Origin: Natrinema salinisoli
Lineage (GTDB): Archaea > Halobacteriota > Halobacteria > Halobacteriales > Natrialbaceae
Direction of reading: 5' to 3'
DNA: 64,000 nucleotides
Assembly: GCF_020405205.1 (NCBI RefSeq)
Contig: NZ_CP084469.1
Span: 2,728,001-2,792,000, forward strand
In this document: piece after piece, positions 16,123 to 24,156 of the stretch
Position numbering within the stretch: position 1 is the stretch's first letter
Layout of the letters: each line of letters begins with the position of its first letter
Made by a program: the position numbers and the translations under genes
Notes under the pieces: generated by a model
Told to the model about the DNA's origin: nothing
Seen by the model: only the letters and a program-made list of their open reading frames with translations
Databases searched by the model: none

Positions 16123-18588
16123 ATGAGTGATTTTCCACCACGGACGACGATCAAGCGGTGGCTGGTGACGACCAACCACAAGGACGTCGGCGTCCTCTAT
16201 CTGGGGACGGCGCTGTTCTTCCTCGTCGCCGGCGGCGTCCTCGCACTGCTGTTTCGCGCCCATCTGTGGGAGGCCGGCGGCACCGGGCTGCTCGGCAACA
16301 CCGAGTACAATCAGTCGGTCTCGATCCACGGCCTCCTGATGGTGTTCTGGTTCCTCTCCCCGTTCGGGTTCGGCTTCGCGAACTACTTCGTCCCCTTACA
16401 GATCGGGGCGAAGGATCTGGCGTTCCCGCGGCTGAACGCGTTGAGTTACTGGTTTTACCTCTTCTCGGGCGTTCTCGTCTTGCTCTCGTTCTTCCAGGGG
16501 ACCTCGTGGGCCAACGGCTGGTACATGTACGCGCCGCTGAACGTGCCGATCTACAACCCGGGTTACACGCTGACGATGGGTGGGAACACGACCATCCTCG
16601 CGTTGACCCTGTTCGTCATGTCGGTCACGCTCGGTTCGGTGAACTTCCTCACGACGATCCACCGCTGCCGCGCGGAAGGCATGGGCCTCTGGAACATGCC
16701 GCTGTTCACGTGGAGCATCCTGCTGACCGTCTGGATGATGCTGTTCGCCTTCGCGGCGCTGCTGGCGGCGCTCATCCTCCTGTTGACCGACCGCATCCTG
16801 CTGACCCAGTACTACTCCTCGACGGCAGAGGGCTCGAGCCTCCTGTGGGGACACCTGTTCTGGTTCTTCGGGCATCCGGAGGTCTACATCGTCTTCTTCC
16901 CGTCGCTGGGGATCATGTTCGAGACGTTCCAGACCTTCTGCGGTCGACGGCTCGTCGGCCGGAAGTGGGTCATCATCGCGATGGTCCTCGTCGCGGTGCA
17001 GTCGTTCCTCGTCTGGATGCACCACATGTTCCTGACGACGATCAACCTCCCCATCAAGACGCTCTTTATGGCGACGACGATCGGGATCTCGCTGCCCTTC
17101 GACCTGATGGTCTTCGCGCTGATCTACACGATGCTCAAGGGCCGGGTGCGCTTTACCACCCCCTTCCTGTTCAACCTCGGCGCGCTCGTCCTGTTCATCA
17201 TCGGCGGCATTACGGGGGTCTTCCTCGGTGCCGTCGTGCTGGACTACTCGTTCCGGGGCACCTACTGGGTCGTCGCCCACTTCCACTACGTGATGGTCGC
17301 GGGCGTCACCGCACTGATCGGCGGGCTCTACTATTGGTGGCCCAAGATCACCGGAAAGATGTACTCCGAACGACTCGGCAAGCTCAGCTTCGCCGTCTAC
17401 TTCGTCGGCTTCAACCTGCTGTACTTCCCGATGTTCATCGTCTGGGAGACGCCGCGCCGCGTCTTCCACTACGGGGAGGGCGCACAGCTCTACCATCAGG
17501 CGGCGACCGTCGGGGCGTACGTGCTCGCCCTCTCGATCCTGCTCGTCTTCGTCACCCTCGCGAAGAGTTACGCCACGGGCCCCGACGCGCCCGACAACCC
17601 GTGGGCGTACTCGCGAACCGCCGAGTGGGCGACCACGTCACCGCCCCCGCTCGAGAACTGGCCGAGCCGCCCCAGCTACGCCAGCGGCAAACTCGAGTTC
17701 GTCGACGATTCGACCGCCACCGACGGCGGTGCGGCCGCACACGAGCGGGTCGGCGAAGCCGAGTCGCTCGAGGGAGACCACGAGGATCACGCGAGCATCT
17801 GGCCCCTCGGTATCGGATTCGGCATGTTCGTTACGTTCCTCGGACTGTCGGGGATGACTCCCTACGTCGCCGAGTTCGCCACCGCGCGCGGCGCGGAGGT
17901 GTCGGGCATCGGCTCGACCAACGTCCTCTATCCGGTGCTCTCGCTCGTCGGCGTCGGAATCCTCGGGTTCACGCTCTTCGAATACGGCCGCGAGCGGTTC
18001 AACGCGCCCCAGATGGCGATCGCCGAGCGCTGGCCGTTCGAGGGCGTCGGCACGACCAAAACCGGCGTCTGGATCTTCCTGGCCTCGGACGTCGTCGTCT
18101 TCGGAGCCGTGATCGGCGCGTACGTCTTCTTGCGGCTGCACACCGGCTGGGGAGAGATCGAACCCGTGCCGCCGTCGGAGATTGTCGGCCTCATCAACAC
18201 GTACGTCCTGCTGACCTCGAGTTTCACGGTCATCCTCGCGCTGGTGATGGCCGAACGGGAGCACAAGGGCGGGCTGCTGGCGTCGATGGTCGTCACGCTG
18301 TTACTCGGGTTCACGTTCCTCGGGGTCAAGGGCTACGAGTGGAGTCAGGAGTTCGCCCACGACATCTACTGGTTCACCGACCTCGAGTACTCGATGTACT
18401 TCGTGACGACCGGTCTCCACGCCCTTCACGTCATCCTCGGGCTGCTCATCGCCGGGTTCATGATCTACCGCATCGTGACCGTCGACGCCTACCTCCGGGA
18501 CAGTCGGCCCGTCGAGTTCTTCGGGCTCTACTGGCACTTCGTCGACATCGTGTGGGTGATCCTGTTCCCGCTGTTCTACCTCATGTAG
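16123..18588 (+). CDS. Cytochrome c oxidase subunits I and III, fused
   Basis: 821 residues. Residues 1-530 are subunit I: heme ligand His69 in SIHGLLMVF, the Cu-B/crosslink motif HPEVY (His251, Tyr255), the CuB pair HH at 300-301, and HFH (386-388) providing the heme a3 and heme a ligands. A charged linker (about 535-575) leads to subunit III from about 630, with WPFEGVGTTKTGVWIFLASD and the closing LYWHFVDIVWVILFPLFYLM. The fused protein is a membrane proton-pumping terminal oxidase core. Subunit II with CuA is not in this window. A T-run terminator follows directly. Confidence 0.92.
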   Translation: MSDFPPRTTIKRWLVTTNHKDVGVLYLGTALFFLVAGGVLALLFRAHLWEAGGTGLLGNTEYNQSVSIHGLLMVFWFLSPFGFGFANYFVPLQIGAKDLAFPRLNALSYWFYLFSGVLVLLSFFQGTSWANGWYMYAPLNVPIYNPGYTLTMGGNTTILALTLFVMSVTLGSVNFLTTIHRCRAEGMGLWNMPLFTWSILLTVWMMLFAFAALLAALILLLTDRILLTQYYSSTAEGSSLLWGHLFWFFGHPEVYIVFFPSLGIMFETFQTFCGRRLVGRKWVIIAMVLVAVQSFLVWMHHMFLTTINLPIKTLFMATTIGISLPFDLMVFALIYTMLKGRVRFTTPFLFNLGALVLFIIGGITGVFLGAVVLDYSFRGTYWVVAHFHYVMVAGVTALIGGLYYWWPKITGKMYSERLGKLSFAVYFVGFNLLYFPMFIVWETPRRVFHYGEGAQLYHQAATVGAYVLALSILLVFVTLAKSYATGPDAPDNPWAYSRTAEWATTSPPPLENWPSRPSYASGKLEFVDDSTATDGGAAAHERVGEAESLEGDHEDHASIWPLGIGFGMFVTFLGLSGMTPYVAEFATARGAEVSGIGSTNVLYPVLSLVGVGILGFTLFEYGRERFNAPQMAIAERWPFEGVGTTKTGVWIFLASDVVVFGAVIGAYVFLRLHTGWGEIEPVPPSEIVGLINTYVLLTSSFTVILALVMAEREHKGGLLASMVVTLLLGFTFLGVKGYEWSQEFAHDIYWFTDLEYSMYFVTTGLHALHVILGLLIAGFMIYRIVTVDAYLRDSRPVEFFGLYWHFVDIVWVILFPLFYLM

Positions 18589-18602
18589 CGCGGTCGGGAC
18601 TG

Positions 18603-18610
18603 TTTTTTTT
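18603..18610 (+). terminator. Oligo-T terminator after the oxidase gene
   Basis: Eight consecutive T residues start 15 bases after the oxidase stop, the usual archaeal intrinsic termination signal; no strong hairpin is needed. Confidence 0.6.
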
Positions 18611-18697
18611 ATACGCGACGAGCGAGGGAGCCTCGAGGCCGTCCTCCGATCGGAGGAGATCAACCGAATACAAGGAGATCCCCACCGAACGAGGCGT

Positions 18698-19465
18698 ATG
18701 GAACTCTCGAGCATCGTCGATAGACTCGACGAGGAGTTGCGAACCGCTGACTACGCCGATCTCGACGCCAGCGCGAACGGGCTTCAGGTCGGTCCCGAAG
18801 AAGCCGAGATCGAACGCGTCGCGTTCGCCGTCGACGGTGTTCGCGAAACGTTCGAGGCCGCGATCGAGGCCGACGCGGACCTGCTCGTCGTCCACCACGG
18901 GCTCTCGTGGGGCGGCTTCGACCGCGTGACCGGTCGGACCTACGACCGGATCGCCCCACTGATCGAGCACGACCTCGCGCTGTACGTCTCCCACCTCCCG
19001 CTGGACGGCCACCAGGACCTGGGCAACGCCGCCGGCGTCGCCGACCTGCTCGGCCTCGAGGACCGAATCCCCTTCGGCGAACTCGGCCCAGAGTACATTG
19101 GGCAGCGCGGCACGGCCGCCGAGCCCTACGACCCCGAGGGACTGCGCGAGCGCCTCGAGACGAATCTCGAGACCGGCGACCAGACCGTCCAGCACCTCGC
19201 GTTCGGCCCCGACGAGATCGAGGACGTCGCGATCGTCACCGGCAGCGGTACCGACTGGCTCGACGAGGCCGTCGCCGCCGATGCGGACGCGCTGGTGACC
19301 GGCGAGGGGAAGGGGAAAGCCTACCACGAGGCTCAGGAGGCCGGTATTCACGTGTTCCTCGCGGGCCACTACGCGACGGAGACGTTCGGCGTCCGGGCGC
19401 TGCAGGACCGCCTCGAGGAGCGGGGGCTCGAGACGACATTCCTCGACGTGCCGACGGGGCTGTAA
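18698..19465 (+). CDS. Nif3-like dinuclear metal-centre protein
   Basis: 255 residues of the NIF3/DUF34 family. Characteristic segments are SANGLQVG near residue 27, VVHHGLSWGG supplying metal-binding His residues, YVSHLPLDGHQDLGNAAGVAD, and the C-terminal half with VITGSGTDWLDEA and FLAGHYATETFGVRAL. Members form toroidal hexamers with two metals per subunit; function is unsettled (GTP cyclohydrolase-like or metal insertase proposals). It lies between the oxidase and deoxyhypusine synthase genes, all on the plus strand but with separate promoters likely. Confidence 0.88.
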   Translation: MELSSIVDRLDEELRTADYADLDASANGLQVGPEEAEIERVAFAVDGVRETFEAAIEADADLLVVHHGLSWGGFDRVTGRTYDRIAPLIEHDLALYVSHLPLDGHQDLGNAAGVADLLGLEDRIPFGELGPEYIGQRGTAAEPYDPEGLRERLETNLETGDQTVQHLAFGPDEIEDVAIVTGSGTDWLDEAVAADADALVTGEGKGKAYHEAQEAGIHVFLAGHYATETFGVRALQDRLEERGLETTFLDVPTGL

Positions 19466-19545
19466 GCGTCAGTCGCTCGGCGGGAGCAGTGGCGATCGCA
19501 CTCGAGACCGCACGGTTCAAACCGCTGGCTCGCGGATTCAGGGGT

Positions 19546-20607
19546 ATGACTGACGAACACGACCACGAGAGCGACGGCGGTGACGGCGATGGGAACGGGC
19601 ACCACGATCCGGAACGAGATACGTTCTCGCACGATCCGGTCGGTCACGCGGAAGTCAGAGCCGGGATGACCGTCGCCGAGCTCGCAGACGAGTACGGCAA
19701 CGCGGGCGTCGGCGCGGCGGACCTCCACGAGGCCGTCGACGTGACCGAGGCGATGTTCGACGACGACGTGACCGTCTTCTTCGGCCTCGCGGGCGCGATG
19801 GTTCCCACAGGAATGCGAGCGATCGTCGCCGACCTGATTCGGGACGGCTACATCGACGTCCTGGTCACGACCGGCGCGAACCTCACCCACGACGCCATCG
19901 AGGCCATCGGCGGGAAACACCATCACGGCGCGGCCCACGCCGAGGGGAAGACCGAACGCGAACACGACGAGACGCTCCGGGACGAGGGCGTCGACCGAAT
20001 CTACAACGTCTACCTCCCACAGGAGTTCTTCGCGACCTTCGAATCGCACCTGCGCGAGGAGGTCTTTCCGGTGCTCGAGGAGGAGGGCGTCGTCCCGATC
20101 CAGCGACTCACCGAGGAACTCGGCCGGGCCAACGCCGAGATCAACGAGCGCGAGGACGTCGACGAGGACGCCGGCATCGCCGCCGCGGCTTACGAGAACG
20201 ACGTGCCGATCTACTGTCCCGCGATCCAGGACTCCGTGCTCGGCCTGCAGGCCTGGATGTACTCCCAGACCTCGGACTTCTCGCTGGACGCGCTGGCGGA
20301 CATGACCGGCCTGACCGACATCGCCTACGACACCGAGAAGGCCGGCGCGTTCGTCGTCGGCGGCGGCGTCCCCAAGAACTTCACCCTCCAGACGATGCTC
20401 GTCACCCCCGGCGCGTACGACTACGCCGTCCAGCTGACCATGGACCCCAAACAGACCGGCGGCCTCTCCGGCGCGACGCTGGACGAAGCCCGCTCGTGGG
20501 GCAAACTCGAGACAGACGCCGACAACGTCTCCGTCTACGCCGACGCGACGATCACGCTGCCGCTCGTCGTCGCCGCGGCTCGAGAACGGCTCGAAAATCA
20601 ATCCTGA
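19546..20607 (+). CDS. dys: Deoxyhypusine synthase
   Basis: 353 residues. The enzyme transfers an aminobutyl group to a lysine of aIF5A, the first step of hypusine formation. Family signatures include FFGLAGAMVPTGMR, VLVTTGANLTHD, IYNVYLPQEFF, PIYCPAIQDSVLG and VGGGVPKNF. The catalytic lysine is K320 in SWGKLETD, equivalent to Lys329 of the human enzyme, followed by the conserved VYADATITLPLVVA. The first 25 residues are an Asp/His-rich extension typical of halophiles. Start chosen at MTDEHDHES; longer frames upstream are improbable. Confidence 0.93.
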   Translation: MTDEHDHESDGGDGDGNGHHDPERDTFSHDPVGHAEVRAGMTVAELADEYGNAGVGAADLHEAVDVTEAMFDDDVTVFFGLAGAMVPTGMRAIVADLIRDGYIDVLVTTGANLTHDAIEAIGGKHHHGAAHAEGKTEREHDETLRDEGVDRIYNVYLPQEFFATFESHLREEVFPVLEEEGVVPIQRLTEELGRANAEINEREDVDEDAGIAAAAYENDVPIYCPAIQDSVLGLQAWMYSQTSDFSLDALADMTGLTDIAYDTEKAGAFVVGGGVPKNFTLQTMLVTPGAYDYAVQLTMDPKQTGGLSGATLDEARSWGKLETDADNVSVYADATITLPLVVAAARERLENQS

Positions 20608-20822
20608 TCTCGACTGCAGAACCGCTAGCACCCAGTCGACCCGTATCTTCCGAACACAGGATGCGCTCGACCGGTCGCAAATCCATAAGATCCGTTCGCT
20701 AACAGTAGATGGTTCCACAGTTTCTTTATTATAGCTCTATCTGGAACTGAATCGGTTGATTCGGTAACTACAGATGCGAACATACCGCTGAGTTATCTGC
20801 CGACAATTCCTCCATCGGGGAA

Positions 20823-20830
20823 TTTATACT
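20823..20830 (+). promoter_or_regulatory. TATA box of the MOSC gene
   Basis: TTTATACT ends 22 bases before the ATG at 20853, consistent with a leaderless transcript. Confidence 0.55.
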
Positions 20831-20852
20831 CCTATCAAACAGCATAGCACGC

Positions 20853-21344
20853 ATGACCGGGAGTGGAACTGTCGAACAGATTTTCATCGCACCTGAAGCC
20901 AAAGCGGAGATGGAAGAACAGTCCAGTGTTGAAGCGGTCGCCGGTAACGGGCTTCGAGGAGATCGCTATTTTAGCGAGATTGAAACGGGAACCTTCGTCG
21001 GCTGGGAGTCAGATGAGGAACGCCACGATGGGTACGATCTCACATTAATCGAACAGGAGGCTGTTACAGCAATCGAGCGTGAAGCAGGAATCGAACTCGC
21101 ACCGGGTGAACATCGACGGAACATTGAAACCCGCGATGTCGCACTCAATCATCTCGTTGGACAACAGTTCCGGGTCGGGGAGGCCATCTGCCGAGGGGAT
21201 CGACTGTGTGAACCGTGTGATCATCTTCAGCGCCTCACTCAGGACGGCGTATTGCAGGCGCTCACTCATCGAGGAGGGCTCCGAGTGGACATCCTCGAAA
21301 GTGGAACGATTCGTCCCGGCGACGAAATCGAACCGCTCGAATAA
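20853..21344 (+). CDS. MOSC-domain protein
   Basis: 163 residues forming a single MOSC beta-barrel. Signatures: GNGLRGDRYF near residue 30, LTLIEQEAVTAIE, EHRRNIETRDVALNHLVG and the Cys-containing RLCEPCDHLQRL near residues 108-120, where the conserved cysteine of MOSC proteins lies. The family binds molybdenum-cofactor-derived sulfur or N-hydroxylated substrates; the exact role of stand-alone archaeal members is unknown. Base composition is clearly less GC-rich than the surrounding genes, hinting at acquisition. Confidence 0.88.
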   Translation: MTGSGTVEQIFIAPEAKAEMEEQSSVEAVAGNGLRGDRYFSEIETGTFVGWESDEERHDGYDLTLIEQEAVTAIEREAGIELAPGEHRRNIETRDVALNHLVGQQFRVGEAICRGDRLCEPCDHLQRLTQDGVLQALTHRGGLRVDILESGTIRPGDEIEPLE

Positions 21345-21379
21345 TCTGCACTATCTCGTTTAGAAAGGGGAACACAGGC

Positions 21380-22564
21380 CTACGGCAGCGCCGACCGGAG
21401 GTCCCCGCAGAGGTCGTCGACATCTTCGATACCGACCGATAGTCGGACCAAGTTCTCGGGAATGTCTGCGGTAGTCGATCCGTGGCTGACCTCGTCGGGG
21501 ATCATCAGCGATGGTACCTCGACAAGACTCTCGACACCACCGAGGCTGGCCCCCGGAGTGAATATCTTGAGCCCTTCGACAAACGCCTCAATTTCGGTGA
21601 GAGAGCCGTCGAACTCGAAGGAAAGCATTCCGCTGTACCCCGACATCTGTTCGACCGCGAGGTCGTGTTGCGGGTGACTCTCGAGGCCCGGATAATGGAC
21701 GCGAGCGACTCGGTCGTGGCCTTCGAGGAGGCGAGCGACCGCCATCGCGTTCTCCTCGTGGTGTTCCATCCGTGCTGGCAGCGTCTTAATCCCTCGCGCG
21801 ACGAGGTAGCAGTCGAACGGCGAGAGCATATTCCCGAGCCCGATCCGTTGGGCAAACGCCAACTGCTCGGAAATCCCATCGTCGTCGGTGATCACCGCAC
21901 CGCCAATTGAGTCAGAATGCCCGTTAAGGTATTTGGTAGTGCTGTGGACGACGATGTCGGCACCCAGTTCGAGCGGCGCTTGGAAGTATGGGCTCGCGAA
22001 GGTGCTGTCCACCCCGAACGGGATGTCGTAGTCTTGGGCGATGTCGGCTATCGCTCGGATGTCGCACAGCTGCATCAGCGGGTTCGTTGGCGACTCTGCC
22101 CAGATCAAGTCGGTATCTGAATCGACTGCCGCGGCGACGTTTTCGGGGTTGCGGGCATCGACGAACTCGACATCAACGCCGAAGTGTCCGGCGACGAGTT
22201 CCGTTAGCAGTTTTTCGGTTCCGCTATAGATGGAGTCCGACGAGACGAGGTGACCCCCCGGAGGAACGAGCGACAGCATCGTCGTCGAGATGGCTGCCAA
22301 CCCCGAGGCGAACGCCAGCCCGTGTTCACCGCCTTCGAGGAGGGCTAATTGCTTCTCAAGGGCCGCTCGCGTTGGATTACTCTCGCGCGAATAGTCGTGT
22401 TCGTTACCATCCTCCCCGCTGGCCCACTCGAAGGTGGTCGAAAGGTGTAACGGGGGGACGACATCACTCGTTCTTCCATTCTCGTGGCGCGTCGCGTTCT
22501 CAACTGCCCCGACAGCAAGCGTCTTGAATCGGTTCTCACGGGAACGGTCGTCGTGTCGTGTCAT
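21380..22564 (-). CDS. Trans-sulfuration PLP enzyme (cystathionine gamma-synthase/lyase type)
   Basis: 394 residues of the Cys/Met metabolism PLP family. The PLP-lysine is K211 in HSTTKYLNGHSD; other conserved parts are YSRESNPTRAALE, AFASGLAAISTTMLSLVPPGGH (phosphate-binding), SDSIYSGT, ESPTNPLMQLCDI and the C-terminal LVEVPSLMIPDEVSHGS / VRLSVGIED. The family makes or cleaves cystathionine or releases methanethiol from methionine; substrate choice cannot be read reliably. Like the MOSC gene it is in the lower-GC stretch 20.6-22.7 kb and may have been co-acquired. Confidence 0.9.
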   Translation of the reverse strand: MTRHDDRSRENRFKTLAVGAVENATRHENGRTSDVVPPLHLSTTFEWASGEDGNEHDYSRESNPTRAALEKQLALLEGGEHGLAFASGLAAISTTMLSLVPPGGHLVSSDSIYSGTEKLLTELVAGHFGVDVEFVDARNPENVAAAVDSDTDLIWAESPTNPLMQLCDIRAIADIAQDYDIPFGVDSTFASPYFQAPLELGADIVVHSTTKYLNGHSDSIGGAVITDDDGISEQLAFAQRIGLGNMLSPFDCYLVARGIKTLPARMEHHEENAMAVARLLEGHDRVARVHYPGLESHPQHDLAVEQMSGYSGMLSFEFDGSLTEIEAFVEGLKIFTPGASLGGVESLVEVPSLMIPDEVSHGSTTADIPENLVRLSVGIEDVDDLCGDLRSALP

Positions 22565-22607
22565 AGTTAAATCACCGCGGGATTGTATTCAACAGGGCAT
22601 TTGATCA

Positions 22608-22739
22608 CTACCAGAGAGGTAGGGTAGTCGTTTCGGTAACGTCTTCGTCTGTACTTGCCGCGATTTTCACGTTCAACTCCGAGTAAAAAACTGTGTCGCC
22701 AATTACTGCTAACAAACCGTAGGGTGGCCGGATTGTCAT
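22608..22739 (-). pseudogene. Possible C-terminal gene fragment cut by the dispersed repeat
   Basis: 43 codons read MTIRPPYGLLAVIGDTVFYS followed by an acidic Thr-rich tail ending LPLW. The pattern of a beta-strand-like segment then a polar tail looks like the end of a larger protein. Going upstream, the frame passes directly into the repeat at 22744-23025, where composition becomes non-protein-like. It may be a remnant truncated by insertion of that repeat, or a chance frame. Confidence 0.3.
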
Positions 22740-22743
22740 GCTA

Positions 22744-23025
22744 GACTGACCAGTCAACATGCGGTGGCGCGCGCTGTCGACCGACCGAACGGCGCGAGGC
22801 GCGAACGGAGTGAGCGCCTCGGAAAGCGAATAGCGCGGGACCGATGGTCCCGCGTACCATGCGAACGGCGCAAAGCGCCGTGAGCAGACGGTGACCGTAG
22901 GGAACCGTGAGCACAGTGAGGGCGGTCGATACCACTGCGCGAGGGATGAGCGAGGGAGCACCGCGACCGAGCGAATCGGTTGGGGAGGGCGTGGCGATTC
23001 CGTGGTTCCACGATAGCAGAACGCT
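22744..23025 (-). repeat. Dispersed palindromic repeat, copy R1 (inverted relative to R2)
   Basis: Read on the minus strand, it begins AGCGTTCTGC, continues ACCACGGAATCGCCACGCCC and a region with CCGATTCGCTC and TCGCTCATCCCTCGC, and ends near GCGCGCCACCGCATG ... CAGTC. The same sequence in the same order is at 23871-24030 on the plus strand. R1 has about 120 extra bases made of short palindromes (GCGCAAAGCGC, GGGACCGATGGTCCC, GGCGCGAGGCGCG). No transposase is present. Confidence 0.75.
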
Positions 23026-23142
23026 CGCTTCATCCGTGTCCCAGTTACAGGGAGTTCGATACGTTCTGGACTGCTCGAGCCACTACGGAAGTGCTATCGA
23101 CCCAAATAGAGTAGAGATCCACCGCATTTATCCATCGAATTT

Positions 23143-23317
23143 GCATTAGTTATAAGTTAGTTCACGAGAACGTTCAATCGGAGCGGGTCTCCAAACGTGT
23201 GAACGGAGGGGGCTGCATCGAAACGCCCCGGGTGCTGCAACACCCGAGACTCGCTTCCAATCCCGCGAGGGATTCGAAAGCATGACCGCATACATCCTAC
23301 CGGGATATAAACGTCCC
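23143..23317 (+). ncRNA. Conserved structured element, copy A (putative ncRNA or leader)
   Basis: About 175 bases that recur at 31570-31743 on the other strand. The left end reads GCATTAGT-TATAAGT (TATA-like at 23150-23157), the right end GGGATATAAACGTCCC, identical in both copies. Possible stems: GGGGC 23209-23213 with GCCCC 23225-23229; GGGTG 23230-23234 with CACCC 23241-23245; AATCCC 23259-23264 with GGGATT 23269-23274 around a GCGA tetraloop, inside GCTT 23253-23256 with AAGC 23278-23281; GGGA 23302-23305 with TCCC 23314-23317. An indel pair breaks any common reading frame, arguing against coding. The zinc-ribbon gene starts 80 bases downstream. The TATAAA in the last loop could also be that gene's promoter. 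Confidence 0.5.
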
Positions 23318-23397
23318 GCACGACAGTGGAATCAACCCCAGCAACCAGCGACAGCACCCGATCACGGGGACCGGCCGTATCGCCGCCGGAGGCCGCG

Positions 23398-23628
23398 ATG
23401 AGCGACGACAGCGCGGACCCCACGAGCAGCGACTCATCCGCTCCCACCGCCGACACGCCGTACTCAATCGAGCGGGCGAAGGAGCGCTTCGACCCCGCGC
23501 TCCCCGACTGCCCCCTCTGTGGCACCCCCATCTGGGCCGTCTCGGTCATCGGCCCCCTCGAGGCCAGCGCCTCCCCCTGTGGCTGTACGGTCACGCCCGG
23601 CCTCCTCGAGACCGACCGCGGGTACTGA
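23398..23628 (+). CDS. Zinc-ribbon microprotein (paralogue 1, 76 residues)
   Basis: A disordered Ser/Asp-rich N-terminus, a short helix (SIERAKERFDP), then a compact metal site: CPLC (C38, C41), a 19-residue beta-hairpin-like spacer, and PCGCTV (C61, C63). The end is PGLLETDRGY. The paralogue at 31323-31490 aligns without gaps from the Leu-Pro before the first Cys to the end (shared LP-CP-CG-P...GP..A...PCGC-V-PG-LE). Both genes follow a copy of the 174-base structured element. Small CPxCG proteins are abundant in haloarchaea and act as adaptors or regulators in the studied cases; this one is unassigned. Confidence 0.75.
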   Translation: MSDDSADPTSSDSSAPTADTPYSIERAKERFDPALPDCPLCGTPIWAVSVIGPLEASASPCGCTVTPGLLETDRGY

Positions 23629-23870
23629 CTCGAGGGGGAGTCGTGGCTCGAGGGCGGGCTCGAGTCCCGACGGACAGCCGACCGTCTGACAGTGGTCGGT
23701 CGGGAGTAGGGGGGCACCACCGTTCGACCGCCGCGATCGCTCGCGACGACCGCTGCTGTCGGATAGTCGGCCCGGAATCGGGACTGAACCGAATTGGGGG
23801 ACGAGCGCGGTAGCGCCGTCCGATCCGGACGAATTGAAACGGGTACTCGAGACGACCGAGAGAGACGGTA

Positions 23871-24030
23871 AGCGTTCTGCCCATACTGGCACCACGGAAT
23901 CGCCACGCCCTCCCCAGCCGATTCGCTCAGTCGCCTCGCTCCTTCGCTCATCCCTCGCACGGCATCGAGCCGCGGTTCACTCGTCGTTCACCGCGGCTCA
24001 GCGTGCGCCACCGCACGGTGGTAATCAGTC
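23871..24030 (+). repeat. Dispersed palindromic repeat, copy R2
   Basis: Shares with R1 the start AGCGTTCTGC, the block ACCACGGAATCGCCACGCCC, CCGATTCGCTC, TCGCTCATCCCTCGC, and the closing GTGCGCCACCGCA ... CAGTC. About 85-90 bases match at roughly 85 percent by eye. R1 and R2 are in opposite orientation and bracket 845 bases containing structured element A and the zinc-ribbon gene. The 242 bases from 23629 to 23870 before R2 hold no gene. Confidence 0.75.
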
Positions 24031-24156
24031 AACGGAGAGACGGCGTTCCGTGTCCATCCGGTCGGCCAACCGATAGCGAATGCTAGAAATCGTGCGACGA
24101 GGCTGCCTCTCGTTTCAATCATCCTACTTTTCATCTATTGGCAAAAACGTCCGTCC

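Noticed and set aside
23143-23317. Element A as the end of an IS200/IS605 element with TnpB guide RNA
   Set aside because: A short hairpin-rich 174-base element invites this idea, but no tnpA/tnpB fragment is near either copy, the terminal sequences do not match the ends I know from haloarchaeal members, and both copies keep the same gene downstream. Not excluded without a database search.
23282-23400. A frame through the right end of element A (YIL-GYKRP) that aligns with the same frame in element B
   Set aside because: Amino-acid similarity is real over the last 20 codons, but the two copies differ by compensating indels further upstream and substitutions do not favour third positions, so it follows from DNA/RNA conservation rather than coding.
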